From Chryseobacterium mulctrae (GTDB taxonomy: Bacteria > Bacteroidota > Bacteroidia > Flavobacteriales > Weeksellaceae), in assembly GCF_006175945.1 (NCBI RefSeq), contig NZ_VAJL01000001.1, forward strand, positions 2,480,001 through 2,544,000: a DNA stretch of 64,000 nt, read 5' to 3'. The notes below the pieces were generated by a model. The model ran no database searches. It had not been told where the DNA came from and was given only the letters and a program-made list of their open reading frames with translations. The translations under genes and the position numbers were made by a program. Positions 41,432-50,220 of the stretch are shown here, piece after piece; position 1 is the first letter of the stretch; the number at the start of each line of letters is the position of its first letter.

Positions 41432-42316
41432 TTAGTCGTTATAGACCGAAGTCTTATAAGCAATGATGGTATTTTTCATCAACATCGCTCTTGTCATAGG
41501 ACCTACTCCTCCGGGAACAGGCGTAATCCAGCTTGCTTTTGCTGCACAACTGTCAAAATCTACGTCACCTGCTAAATAATATCCTTTTGGAGAATCGTTA
41601 TCAACCCTTGTAATTCCTACGTCAACGATTACTGCTCCATCTTTAATCATTTCACCTTTCAAAAAGTGAGGGTCACCTAAAGCGGTAATTACGATGTCTG
41701 CTTTTTTAGTATATTCTTCAATATCTTTTGTATAAGAGTGGGTCAAAGTAACTGTTGAGTTCCCAGGAAAATCTTTTCTTCCCATCAAAATACTCATTGG
41801 TCTTCCCACAATTTTACTTCTTCCGATGATTACACAGTCTTTACCTTTTGTTTCAATATTATATCTTTCCAATAATGTTAAAATCCCAAAAGGAGTTGCT
41901 GGTAAGAAAGTATCCATTTCCAAAGCCATTTTTCCAAAATTTGTTGGGTGGAAACCATCAACATCTTTTCTCGGATCGATAGCGTTGATAATTTTCTCCT
42001 GATCAACCTGCTCTGGTAAAGGTAACTGAACGATAAAACCGTCTACAGATTTATCTTTATTCAGTTCGTCGATTTTTTCCAACAATTCTGATTCAGAAAC
42101 GGTGCTTGGAAATTTAACTAAGCTAGATTGAAATCCTACTTCTTCACAGTCTTTCACTTTAGCATTTACATACGCCTTGCTTGCTCCGTTGTTCCCGACA
42201 AGAATTGCTACTAAATGTGGTGCTCTTCTTTTGCTTGCAATAATTTTGTCAACTTCAACCTTGATTTCTGCTTTGATTTCTTTGGATACTTTTAATCCGT
42301 CAAGAATTTCTGCCAT
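41432..42316 (-). CDS. folD: Bifunctional methylenetetrahydrofolate dehydrogenase/cyclohydrolase
   Basis: FolD interconverts 5,10-methylene-, methenyl- and 10-formyl-tetrahydrofolate with NADP. The 294-residue length is standard. The conserved YVNAKVKDCEEVGF contains the catalytic tyrosine and lysine; VDGFIVQLPLPEQVD, KDVDGFHPTNFG, the Rossmann motif GRSKIVGRPMSILM and PVPGGVGPMTRAML follow. It lies between a methyltransferase gene and queE in the same orientation with short gaps (19 and 6 bases). Confidence 0.96.
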   Translation of the reverse strand: MAEILDGLKVSKEIKAEIKVEVDKIIASKRRAPHLVAILVGNNGASKAYVNAKVKDCEEVGFQSSLVKFPSTVSESELLEKIDELNKDKSVDGFIVQLPLPEQVDQEKIINAIDPRKDVDGFHPTNFGKMALEMDTFLPATPFGILTLLERYNIETKGKDCVIIGRSKIVGRPMSILMGRKDFPGNSTVTLTHSYTKDIEEYTKKADIVITALGDPHFLKGEMIKDGAVIVDVGITRVDNDSPKGYYLAGDVDFDSCAAKASWITPVPGGVGPMTRAMLMKNTIIAYKTSVYND

Positions 42317-42335
42317 TTTTACTTTTATTACTTTA

Positions 42336-43160
42336 TTAGATTTTTTTGAATACTACGACATCCTGAAACTCATCTGCTCCTTCTTTTTCTACATCATTTC
42401 TCCAATATCCGCCTTTTATTTCTGTAACCGTCAAGTCAGCGTCAGCTGCCATTTTATTCAATAAGGGGATACTGATAGCAATATTTGCGGCGGTTACCTT
42501 GTCGTCCATTAGTTTGTAGCCATCATAAATATGAGGAAAATGCATTGTCCCACTTTCTTTTTTAGAATCGTCGTATAAGAAGAAAGTTGACAAACACAAA
42601 CCATCATTTTTTAAAACACGGCTGATTTCATTTAAATATCTTTTAATCTCGACCACCTGCATATGGGTGAAAACAGAAAATAAAAATACTTTGTCAAATT
42701 TTTTGTCTTCGTAAGGAAATGTAAATTCTTCTGCTTTTAAACTGAAAGAATTATACAAATCATTATATATCGGAGTAAATTTAAAATTAAAGTTTTGATG
42801 TTTCCTGTTGATATTCTTGTTACACCAAGTAATTCCCTTTTCAACGGCATCAAAACCATCATAAGAACCTTCTTTGATAACATTCGTTAATGCTACGGCG
42901 GTTCTTCCAATACCACATCCTACATCTAAAATATGGTCGTTACTTTTAAGATCAATATATTTTTGTAAAACTTTTGTCTGTCGAATTCCGTGAGCAAGAA
43001 AATCACTGCTTCCTACATAGATATCTCCTTTTTTAGGCTCGTTTTTCGATCTTTTTCCGGTAATTCCTTCATAAAAATCAATAGGAAAATAATAAATTTT
43101 TCTTCCTAAAATTCTTAAACCGGGAGGTAATTTGTAATAATATGATCTTAGTAGCGACAT
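42336..43160 (-). CDS. Class I SAM-dependent methyltransferase
   Basis: This 274-residue protein has the SAM-binding motif I DVGCGIGRTAVAL near residues 80-92 and downstream acidic and strand motifs of a Rossmann methyltransferase (FDKVFLFSVFTHMQ). The N-terminus, with RILGRKIYYFPIDFYEGITGK, is a small helical extension. The methyl acceptor is unknown; the type resembles small-molecule or glycan methyltransferases. It begins 2 bases after the pgi stop, so the genes are co-transcribed. Confidence 0.82.
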   Translation of the reverse strand: MSLLRSYYYKLPPGLRILGRKIYYFPIDFYEGITGKRSKNEPKKGDIYVGSSDFLAHGIRQTKVLQKYIDLKSNDHILDVGCGIGRTAVALTNVIKEGSYDGFDAVEKGITWCNKNINRKHQNFNFKFTPIYNDLYNSFSLKAEEFTFPYEDKKFDKVFLFSVFTHMQVVEIKRYLNEISRVLKNDGLCLSTFFLYDDSKKESGTMHFPHIYDGYKLMDDKVTAANIAISIPLLNKMAADADLTVTEIKGGYWRNDVEKEGADEFQDVVVFKKI

Positions 43161-43162
43161 CT

Positions 43163-44803
43163 CTATTTGTTTCCTTTATAATAATTAATCAACCCGTTTG
43201 TTGAGCTGTCGTGAGAGCTAATGGTCTCATTACTTTCAAGTTCAGGTAAAATTTTATTTGCTAAAACTTTTCCTAACTCCACCCCAAACTGGTCAAAACT
43301 GAAAATATTCCAGATTACTCCTTGAACAAATATTTTGTGCTCATATAATGCAATTAGTTGTCCTAATGAAAATGGAGTTAATTCTTTAATTAATAGTGAG
43401 TTAGTTGGTGTGTTTCCGTGGAAGACTTTATAGTTTAATAAGAAATCTATTTCTTCTTCAGATTTTCCTGAAGCTTGTAATTCTTCTTCCACTTCTTCTT
43501 CGTCTTTACCAAAAGCTAAAGCTTCAGTCTGAGCGAAAAAATTAGCAAATAATTTATCTTGGTGATCAGAAACTTTGTTTGGACTTTTAGCATAGGCAAT
43601 AAAATCTGCAGGAATCAATTCTGTTCCCTGATGAATTAATTGATAGAAAGCATGTTGTCCATTTGTTCCCGGTTCTCCCCAAATAATCGGACCTGTTTCA
43701 TATTCTACAAATTCTCCGTTTCTGTCTACGCATTTTCCGTTACTTTCCATGTCTCCCTGTTGAAGATAGGCTGCAAATCTGTCTAAATATTGAGAGTAAG
43801 GCAAAACAGCGTGACTTGTTGCAGCATAAAAATTACGATACCAGATTCCTAAAAGTCCCATTAAAACAGGAACGTTTTCTGAAAAATCTGCCGTTTGGAA
43901 ATGCTGGTCTGTATTTTCAGCACCTTTTAATAATTGCTCAAAATTCTCATATCCAACAGAAAGAACAATGCTCAAGCCAATTGCGCTCCACAATGAATAT
44001 CTTCCACCAACCCAATCCCAGAATTCGAAGATGTTGTCTTCTGCTATTCCGAAGTCTTTAACTGATTGAACATTAGTAGATAAAGCAACAAAATGTTTTG
44101 CTACATCTTCCTGTTTTCCGGCTTTTAAAAACCAGTCTTTTGCCGAATTTGCATTCGTCATTGTCTCCTGAGTCGTAAACGTTTTCGAAGCAATGATGAA
44201 TAAAGTAGTTTCAGGATTTAGATTCTTCACCACTTCAGCGATATGATTTCCGTCTACGTTTGAAACGAAATGAACATTTAATCTTGTTTTAAAATGTTTT
44301 AAAGCCGAAACAACCATTACAGGCCCCAAATCTGAACCTCCAATTCCGATGTTGACAACATCCGTAATTTCTTTTCCGCTAAAACCTTTGTGGTCTCCTG
44401 AAATAATTTTTTCAGAGAAAGATTTCATATGGTCTAAAACTCTTTTGATTTGAGGCTTAATGTTTTCACCATCAACCAAAATTTCTTTATCAGAAAAATC
44501 CCTCAAAGCGGTATGCAAAACTGCTCTTCCTTCTGTCTCGTTGATTTTATCACCCGAAAACATTTTAGAAATAGCATCCTTCAATTGACATTCTTCTGCA
44601 AGATTCAAAAGAAGCTCTTTTGTTCTTGAATCGATTAAATTTTTAGAATAATCGAATAAGAAATTGTCTTTTTTGATAGAAAACTCGTCAAAACGGTTTG
44701 GATTATATTGAAAAAGCGTTCTCAGCTCAAAATCGTTATTTCCAAAGTGTTCGTCGAGAGCTTTCCAGCTATTTGTTTGTGTAGGATTTATTTTTGATAA
44801 CAT
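43163..44803 (-). CDS. pgi: Glucose-6-phosphate isomerase
   Basis: Pgi interconverts glucose-6-phosphate and fructose-6-phosphate. The 546-residue protein matches the long E. coli-type enzyme. Signature sites are visible: [29 protein letters not shown], the catalytic glutamate region [13 protein letters not shown], and [20 protein letters not shown] with the histidine. It is the first gene of a run with a methyltransferase, folD and queE. TAAATTTG on the minus strand at 44888-44881 resembles a -7 box, but no spaced TTG precedes it. Confidence 0.96.
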   Translation of the reverse strand: MLSKINPTQTNSWKALDEHFGNNDFELRTLFQYNPNRFDEFSIKKDNFLFDYSKNLIDSRTKELLLNLAEECQLKDAISKMFSGDKINETEGRAVLHTALRDFSDKEILVDGENIKPQIKRVLDHMKSFSEKIISGDHKGFSGKEITDVVNIGIGGSDLGPVMVVSALKHFKTRLNVHFVSNVDGNHIAEVVKNLNPETTLFIIASKTFTTQETMTNANSAKDWFLKAGKQEDVAKHFVALSTNVQSVKDFGIAEDNIFEFWDWVGGRYSLWSAIGLSIVLSVGYENFEQLLKGAENTDQHFQTADFSENVPVLMGLLGIWYRNFYAATSHAVLPYSQYLDRFAAYLQQGDMESNGKCVDRNGEFVEYETGPIIWGEPGTNGQHAFYQLIHQGTELIPADFIAYAKSPNKVSDHQDKLFANFFAQTEALAFGKDEEEVEEELQASGKSEEEIDFLLNYKVFHGNTPTNSLLIKELTPFSLGQLIALYEHKIFVQGVIWNIFSFDQFGVELGKVLANKILPELESNETISSHDSSTNGLINYYKGNK

Positions 44804-44927
44804 ATGTAGAAGTGATTATAAGATGTAAGAATTTTTTTTGAATAAAATTCGCTAAATCATATTTATTAAATTTCAATCTGCAAATTTACGGAATTTTCGT
44901 ACAATGATGTTAATTGAGGATTAAAAA

Positions 44928-45794
44928 TCAATTGGTGAGTTCTAATTGCATAGAAATACTGTAAACCGTTTTTCTTGTTTTCGTATTAAAAATGTTATAC
45001 CAGTCGAGATTAATATTCGCCATGACATTTGAATTTACTGATTCATAAGCCTTGAAAGAAGGAGCTGTTCCATGCTTTAATACATTTTTTTCTTTAGTTC
45101 CGTCCGGATGGTTTACAGTGGTGATGTAAGAGTACGTGTTTTGTTCATTTACAATCCACTCAAAACCAATAAATAAACCGTCTTTAGGGAATGGAATAGG
45201 ATTTTTTGATAGATCTATTTCAGTAAGATGTTTACCAGACTTACAGGAAACAACAATATTTTTTGTTTTTTCTAAGGAAGGTTTACCGTTGATGTTTTCA
45301 TAAAAAATAAGGTTAAAAGTAGCTTCTTTTATCGTATTATGAACTTGCGTTGGGATTTTTATCTTTTTAATGTAAACTTTTTCATCGGGAATTTCATTTT
45401 TAAATAAATCGACGACCATCCAGCTTATATTTAAAGCAGAAAAGCCCATGCTGCTTTTTTTAATTGAACCTACTGAAAATGATTTCTGAAACTTTGGTTT
45501 TGTGATTTCTATTGCCTCAATTTCATTGAACTGAGGTTTTAATGAATAGGTTTGTTGGAATTTTTCAACTTTCAAGTTTTCATATCCAAAAGATTAAATT
45601 TCTGATATTTCTTCATCTTTCTCTAAAATTGCTTCGCCGTTTTCTTCAGTGTTTTTGTAGTAACTTTTGTCTTTTAAAATAAGTTTAGCATAAGGAATAG
45701 GCTTCTGATTTTCTGAATCTAAAATTTTGATTTTATTTTGAGAAAAAATTGACAAGCTTAGAATAAAAAATAGTGCAGTAAAAATTTTGGTCAT
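44928..45794 (-). pseudogene. Carboxypeptidase-regulatory-like domain protein split by an in-frame stop
   Basis: Two frames in the same phase are separated only by TAA at 45596-45594. The first part (66 residues) has a signal peptide ending FSQ and a CarboxypepD_reg-like beginning KIKILDSENQKPIPYAKLIL, up to EEISEI. After the stop the frame continues SFGYENLKVEKFQQTYSL, exactly the strand expected next in that domain, and runs 215 more residues to VYSISMQLELTN. Together they make a 288-codon gene. The natural reading is a nonsense mutation; readthrough or a sequencing error are alternatives. The function of the C-terminal part is unknown. Confidence 0.78.
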
Positions 45795-45916
45795 TTTTTT
45801 ATTTTGAATGATTAACGCTCTTTCCTGAGTTTTATTGAATAAGTAAGAAAAAAAATCTCTTTGTGTAGATTTATTTTTAATAAAACGAAATTAAAAATTA
45901 TAGATTTAAAAATAAA

Positions 45917-45939
45917 AACCTCCACAAAATGTAGAGGTT
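45917..45939 (-). terminator. Terminator of the DUF4349 gene
   Basis: AACCTCCACA (45917-45926) pairs with TGTAGAGGTT (45930-45939) around AAA with one mismatch. On the minus strand it is followed by a T-rich run. Confidence 0.7.
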
Positions 45940-45984
45940 AGATAATATTTATATATGAATAACCAAAAGGTTAGGATGCCACGC

Positions 45985-46896
45985 TTATTCTTTATCAGCC
46001 TGAATTGGTTTCTTATTAGATTTGTTTTTTCTATAAAAGTAAAACGCAATACCAGCAATAATTACAATCGGCCAAATCGCTACCAATCCTACAAGAATTC
46101 TTTGAATTAAATAAAAACCTTCCACAAAAGCATTTTTCACATCATACATAAAATTGAATTTGTATTTATTGTCAATATTTTTAGAATTGGTAATGGCAAT
46201 TTCTGCAATTCTTAGTTTAGGTTCTTTAATGTAAATATCAACTGTGCTGTATTTTAGATTATCGGTTATATCAAGATTTGCGAGCTGTTGCTGGTTTTCT
46301 TTAGACATATTTTCATCGCTCATTTTTACTTTGTCTTTTGTGGTTTTGAGTTCGGAAATATTCTCGTTGGTTTTTTTAATTCTTTTGCCTTCCATTTCTG
46401 CATATTTAATGTTTGAAGTCACATCTTCGGCATTGATGATTCTGGAATTCAGGAAGAGTTTTTTATCGTTAATTAAGGTTAAAAGTTCACCTAGTTTTGC
46501 TGTGGGAACTCTTACCTGCATTGTGTTTTCGGTCTGATATTTTTTTACCAGCATAGCTTCTTCATTAGAAGTATTGTAAGTGTCCTCCGAAATTACTCTG
46601 CTCTGTAAATTACTGTGCGTAACAAATCCACCAAGTTCCTGCACCGATTTTTCGATCGATATGGTTGCTCCGTAAACATCTTTCACTTCCATGTTTACAT
46701 TCGCAGTTTTGATGAACTGTTTGTCTTTTATAGACATGGTTGCTGCTGAAGAAATGTTATCGGAACTTTCCACTGAAGCCGAATCTGCAGCTGTTGACAA
46801 TTCATAATCGCTTACGGTAGCTTCGCTTTTTTTACATGAATAAATTCCTAATAAAAGTGCGGTTGCGATGGTTAATCTGATGTAAGTCGTTTTCAT
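45985..46896 (-). CDS. DUF4349 domain lipoprotein
   Basis: This 303-residue protein has a lipobox (LLGIYSC, cysteine at residue 21), then a DUF4349 body with FIKTANVNMEVKDVYGATISIEKSVQELGGFV, a long coiled-coil section (about residues 155-205, with EMEGKRIKKTNENISELKTT), and one C-terminal membrane helix at about 265-287 followed by a lysine-rich tail. Anchoring at both ends would place the coiled coil in the periplasm. DUF4349 function is unknown. It stands alone with its own terminator. Confidence 0.85.
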   Translation of the reverse strand: MKTTYIRLTIATALLLGIYSCKKSEATVSDYELSTAADSASVESSDNISSAATMSIKDKQFIKTANVNMEVKDVYGATISIEKSVQELGGFVTHSNLQSRVISEDTYNTSNEEAMLVKKYQTENTMQVRVPTAKLGELLTLINDKKLFLNSRIINAEDVTSNIKYAEMEGKRIKKTNENISELKTTKDKVKMSDENMSKENQQQLANLDITDNLKYSTVDIYIKEPKLRIAEIAITNSKNIDNKYKFNFMYDVKNAFVEGFYLIQRILVGLVAIWPIVIIAGIAFYFYRKNKSNKKPIQADKE

Positions 46897-47098
46897 ATAT
46901 TTATTTTTTAATGTTTTACTTAGTTCAAAGTTCCAGCAGAATCGCTTGTAATGTTTGAATATTGTAGGTAAACATTTTGTAAATAATTAATTAAATTTAA
47001 ATTATTGAAATTCAGTATTTTGTAAAATTTATTGCTCTGTTTGATTAGTACTTCGGATTGATTTTTGCTAATGTTTTACAAATTAAATCTCAAATAAT

Positions 47099-48457
47099 AT
47101 GTCTAATACTTTTTCCAAAATCAGAAACGCTATAGAATTATTCCGATCAATAGATTTTGATCAGCTGACTGCCATTTCTCAAAAGGTGGATTTGCCAAAA
47201 CTGATGCAGAGTTTTTCAAAATTAGATAACAAACAGTTGCAGGGCTTATCGAAAATGCTTGATCCTAATAAAAAGAAAAAGGAACTTCCGCCTATTGATG
47301 GCGATTTCTACGATATTTATCATACTTTGACTCCCGAGCAAAGAGAAGTTCAGCTTAAAGTGAGAGCGTTTATGGAAAAAGAAGTAAAGCCTTTGGTGAA
47401 TCATTATTGGTTGCGAGACGAATTCCCACATGAGCTGATTCCAAAATTTCAAAAGCTTGATATTTGCGGAGTAACATATGAAGGTTACGGTTGCAAAGGA
47501 ATGCCTTTTTTGATGGAGGGCGTTATCGCAATGGAAATGGCGAGAATTGATGCTTCAATTGCTACGTTCTTCGGAGTGCAATCTGGCTTAGCAATGGGCT
47601 CTATTTATATTTGCGGTTCGGAAGAGCAAAAGCAAAAATGGCTTCCTCAAATGCAGAAGTTTGAAAAAATTGGTGCATTTGGTTTAACTGAACCTGAAGT
47701 GGGTTCCGGTGCAGCAGGAGGTTTGACGGCTACTTGCAAAAAAACACCTGAAGGATGGGTTTTAAATGGTGAAAAAAAATGGATTGGAAATGCCACTTTT
47801 GCAGACGTCATTATTATTTGGGCAAGAGATCTTGATGATGGCGAAGTAAAAGGTTTTATTGTTGAAAAAGATAATCCTGGTTATTCTGTAGAGAAAATTA
47901 AAGGAAAAATGGCGCTTCGAATTGTTCAGAATGGTTTGATTACATTGAAGGGTTGTTTAGTTACAGAAGAAAACAGACTTCAAAATGCCAATTCTTTTAA
48001 AGACACCGCAAAAGTTTTGAGAATGACAAGAGCCGGAGTTGCATGGATGGCGACAGGTTGTGCAAGAGGAGCGTATGAAAGTGCTTTAGCTTATACAAGA
48101 ACAAGGGAACAGTTCGGGAAACCAATTGCTTCTTTTCAAATGATTCAGGGACATTTGGTAGAAATGTTGTCAAATTTGACGGCGATGCAAACGATGGTTT
48201 TCAGGCTTTCTGAAATGCAGGACGAAGATATTCTGAAAGACGAGCATGCTTCTTTAGCGAAAGTTTTTTGTACTATGCGTACGAGAGATGTTGTTTCCAG
48301 AGCACGAGAAGTGATGGGCGGAAATGGAATTCTGCTCGAATATGATGTGGCAAGGTTTGTTGCCGATGCCGAAGCGATTTATTCTTATGAGGGAACGAAA
48401 GAAATCAATTCGCTGATTGTTGGAAGATCGATTACGGGGTTCAGCGCATTTGTTTAA
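47099..48457 (+). CDS. Acyl-CoA dehydrogenase family protein
   Basis: This FAD-dependent 452-residue enzyme has an N-terminal extension of about 70 residues (FSKLDNKQLQGLSKMLD), then the usual three domains. GAFGLTEPEVGSGAAG is the FAD/substrate block, EKKWIGNATFADVIIIWAR is the beta domain, TREQFGKPIASFQMIQ the second signature, and YSYEGTKEINSLIVGR holds the catalytic glutamate, as in glutaryl-CoA dehydrogenase and peroxisomal ACOX4-type enzymes. The acyl chain used is not certain. It appears monocistronic. Confidence 0.9.
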   Translation: MSNTFSKIRNAIELFRSIDFDQLTAISQKVDLPKLMQSFSKLDNKQLQGLSKMLDPNKKKKELPPIDGDFYDIYHTLTPEQREVQLKVRAFMEKEVKPLVNHYWLRDEFPHELIPKFQKLDICGVTYEGYGCKGMPFLMEGVIAMEMARIDASIATFFGVQSGLAMGSIYICGSEEQKQKWLPQMQKFEKIGAFGLTEPEVGSGAAGGLTATCKKTPEGWVLNGEKKWIGNATFADVIIIWARDLDDGEVKGFIVEKDNPGYSVEKIKGKMALRIVQNGLITLKGCLVTEENRLQNANSFKDTAKVLRMTRAGVAWMATGCARGAYESALAYTRTREQFGKPIASFQMIQGHLVEMLSNLTAMQTMVFRLSEMQDEDILKDEHASLAKVFCTMRTRDVVSRAREVMGGNGILLEYDVARFVADAEAIYSYEGTKEINSLIVGRSITGFSAFV

Positions 48458-48459
48458 AA

Positions 48460-48541
48460 GTCAATGGTGAATTGTGAATCTTGCTTCGCAAGTGAATTTT
48501 AGAAGTTGACAAGCAAAGCGAATTGACCATTCACCATTCAC
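48460..48541. repeat. Heptad-periodic inverted repeat with GTGAATT units
   Basis: The left arm starts with GTCAATG, GTGAATT and GTGAATC (48460-48480). The right arm reads AATTGAC, CATTCAC and CATTCAC (48521-48541), the reverse complement of the same unit type. A CTTGC-TTC-GCAAG hairpin lies between. The tract fills the gap between a convergent acyl-CoA dehydrogenase and DoxX pair and could act as terminator for both. Confidence 0.65.
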
Positions 48542-48545
48542 ATTA

Positions 48546-48923
48546 TTATTTCAGCAAAGCTCTATATTTTTCTTTATTATCAATAATCATCCAAAGATTA
48601 ATTAAGAATAAAACACCGGCTATTGACATTCCCATTGGAGATTTATCCATCGTGAAAACATGAATAACAATTCCAACCATTACGGGAAGAATAACAATTG
48701 CTCCTAAAGCTCTAGTTTTTGGGAAAATAAATAATAATCCGCCAATAATTTCTACAGCTCCTACTAAAGGCATCAACCAAAAGATTTTATCAAATGCAGT
48801 GAAAAGTTCCATTTGCTCTGGAGTTGGTTTTTTCATGGGCATATAATGAAGAAATTTGTCCAAACCTGCATTGATAAACATTAATCCGAAAAGAAGACTG
48901 ATAATAAGTTTAATAATTTTCAT
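48546..48923 (-). CDS. DoxX family membrane protein
   Basis: This 125-residue protein has four membrane helices with the DoxX pattern FGLMFINAGLDKFLHY near the start, VGAVEIIGGLLFIFPKTRALGAIVILPVM in the middle and a final helix. DoxX-like proteins are linked variously to redox and thiosulfate metabolism, but most are uncharacterised. It is a lone gene between the heptad spacer and an AI-2E-type transporter on the same strand. Confidence 0.82.
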   Translation of the reverse strand: MKIIKLIISLLFGLMFINAGLDKFLHYMPMKKPTPEQMELFTAFDKIFWLMPLVGAVEIIGGLLFIFPKTRALGAIVILPVMVGIVIHVFTMDKSPMGMSIAGVLFLINLWMIIDNKEKYRALLK

Positions 48924-49032
48924 GAGATGATTTTTTATTAAAATTAAATAAAATTCTTTTTCGTTGTGAAAAAATCAATGAAAATTTAATTTTAACTGAA
49001 ATTATTCATTGCTTATTGCTAATAACTCATAT

Positions 49033-50145
49033 TTAATCCATTTCTTTTAAGGTGATGTTTTTAGAAATTTTATAAGATTTTTTCTTTTTATGAGGTTTTT
49101 CTTCCTCACCCAATAATTTCCCCCAAGGTTTTAAACCATCTACTCTTTCAAAAATAATTTTAATAATCGCAATTGCGGGAATACAAAGAAACATTCCGGA
49201 AATTCCCCAAAGATGTTCACCTAAAAGAATTCCGATGAAAGAAAATAATGCGTTGATTTTTACTTTTGAACCTACCACAAAAGGCAGTACAATATTTCCG
49301 TCGATAGCGTGAACAATAACATAGCCGATTGCTACATAAACACAAGTAGAAACAGTGCCCGTTGCAAATGCGATAAAACAAGAAATTAATAAAGAAATAG
49401 CGATTCCGATGTAAGGAATTACATTTAATAGTCCAGTTAAAACACCCAATAAAATTGCGTATTTTACGCCTAAAATAGTAAGAACTATTGTGGCAAGTAC
49501 CGAAACAATAATTACCTGAAGACAAAGCCCGATAATGTATCTTTTGGTCATTATTCTCACCTCCGAAACAACTTCCTGCACGCTGGCTTTATGTTTTTCG
49601 TTAAAAACATTAACGATGAAATTATTTAATATTCTTCTGTAATTTAATATAAAGACAAAAAACAAGATGAAAAAAGCCAAAAAGCCTAAGCTTGAAGAAA
49701 AAACTCCAAAAGTAAATCCTAAAATTACTCCCGAAGAAGATAAAAGTTTAGCCAAACCTTGGTCTAAATAATCAAACTGTTCATCAATTTTTACATTAAA
49801 AGTATGTGATACCCAGTTTTGCAGATTGTGAAAAACCAAATTAAACTGTTTGCTGAGATGTGGAAGATCTCTGCTGAAGCTTGATATTTGGGAGCCGAAG
49901 AAATAAATCATTCCCGTAAGAATAATCAACATCATCATGACCGAAACAATTGTAGAAACAGATCTTGGGAATTTTAATTTTCGTTCCATAAAATTAGCAA
50001 ACGGCAAAAAAAGCATCGCCATTAAAAATGCTAAAAAAAACGGAGCCAAAATACTCTGTCCTAATTTGATAAGGTAACCGATTCCGATGATGGAAATAAC
50101 TGCTAATGCAAGTTTCAGGAGAAATGGAAGTTTGATAAAATTCAT
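49033..50145 (-). CDS. AI-2E family transporter (DUF20)
   Basis: This 370-residue protein is the second PerM/AI-2E-type transporter of the window. It has N-terminal helices (about 8-45 and 60-82), an extracytoplasmic helical segment around 83-135, and C-terminal helices with YAILLGVLTGLLNVIPYIGIAISLLI and ALFSFIGILLGEHLWGISGMFLCIP. The substrate is undefined. It differs from the copy at 11595-12695 in the short lysine-rich tail. It follows lon on the same strand beyond a terminator. Confidence 0.85.
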   Translation of the reverse strand: MNFIKLPFLLKLALAVISIIGIGYLIKLGQSILAPFFLAFLMAMLFLPFANFMERKLKFPRSVSTIVSVMMMLIILTGMIYFFGSQISSFSRDLPHLSKQFNLVFHNLQNWVSHTFNVKIDEQFDYLDQGLAKLLSSSGVILGFTFGVFSSSLGFLAFFILFFVFILNYRRILNNFIVNVFNEKHKASVQEVVSEVRIMTKRYIIGLCLQVIIVSVLATIVLTILGVKYAILLGVLTGLLNVIPYIGIAISLLISCFIAFATGTVSTCVYVAIGYVIVHAIDGNIVLPFVVGSKVKINALFSFIGILLGEHLWGISGMFLCIPAIAIIKIIFERVDGLKPWGKLLGEEEKPHKKKKSYKISKNITLKEMD

Positions 50146-50173
50146 AATTAAAAATCTGCTGTATAAAAATAAT

Positions 50174-50202
50174 AAAACCCCACCGTTTTCAGGTGAGGTT
50201 TT
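50174..50202 (-). terminator. Terminator of lon
   Basis: AAAACCCCACC (50174-50184) pairs with GGTGAGGTTTT (50192-50202), one mismatch. Read on the minus strand, a T-rich run follows directly after the lon stop. Confidence 0.75.
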
Positions 50203-50220
50203 ATGTTTATTATTGAATAT

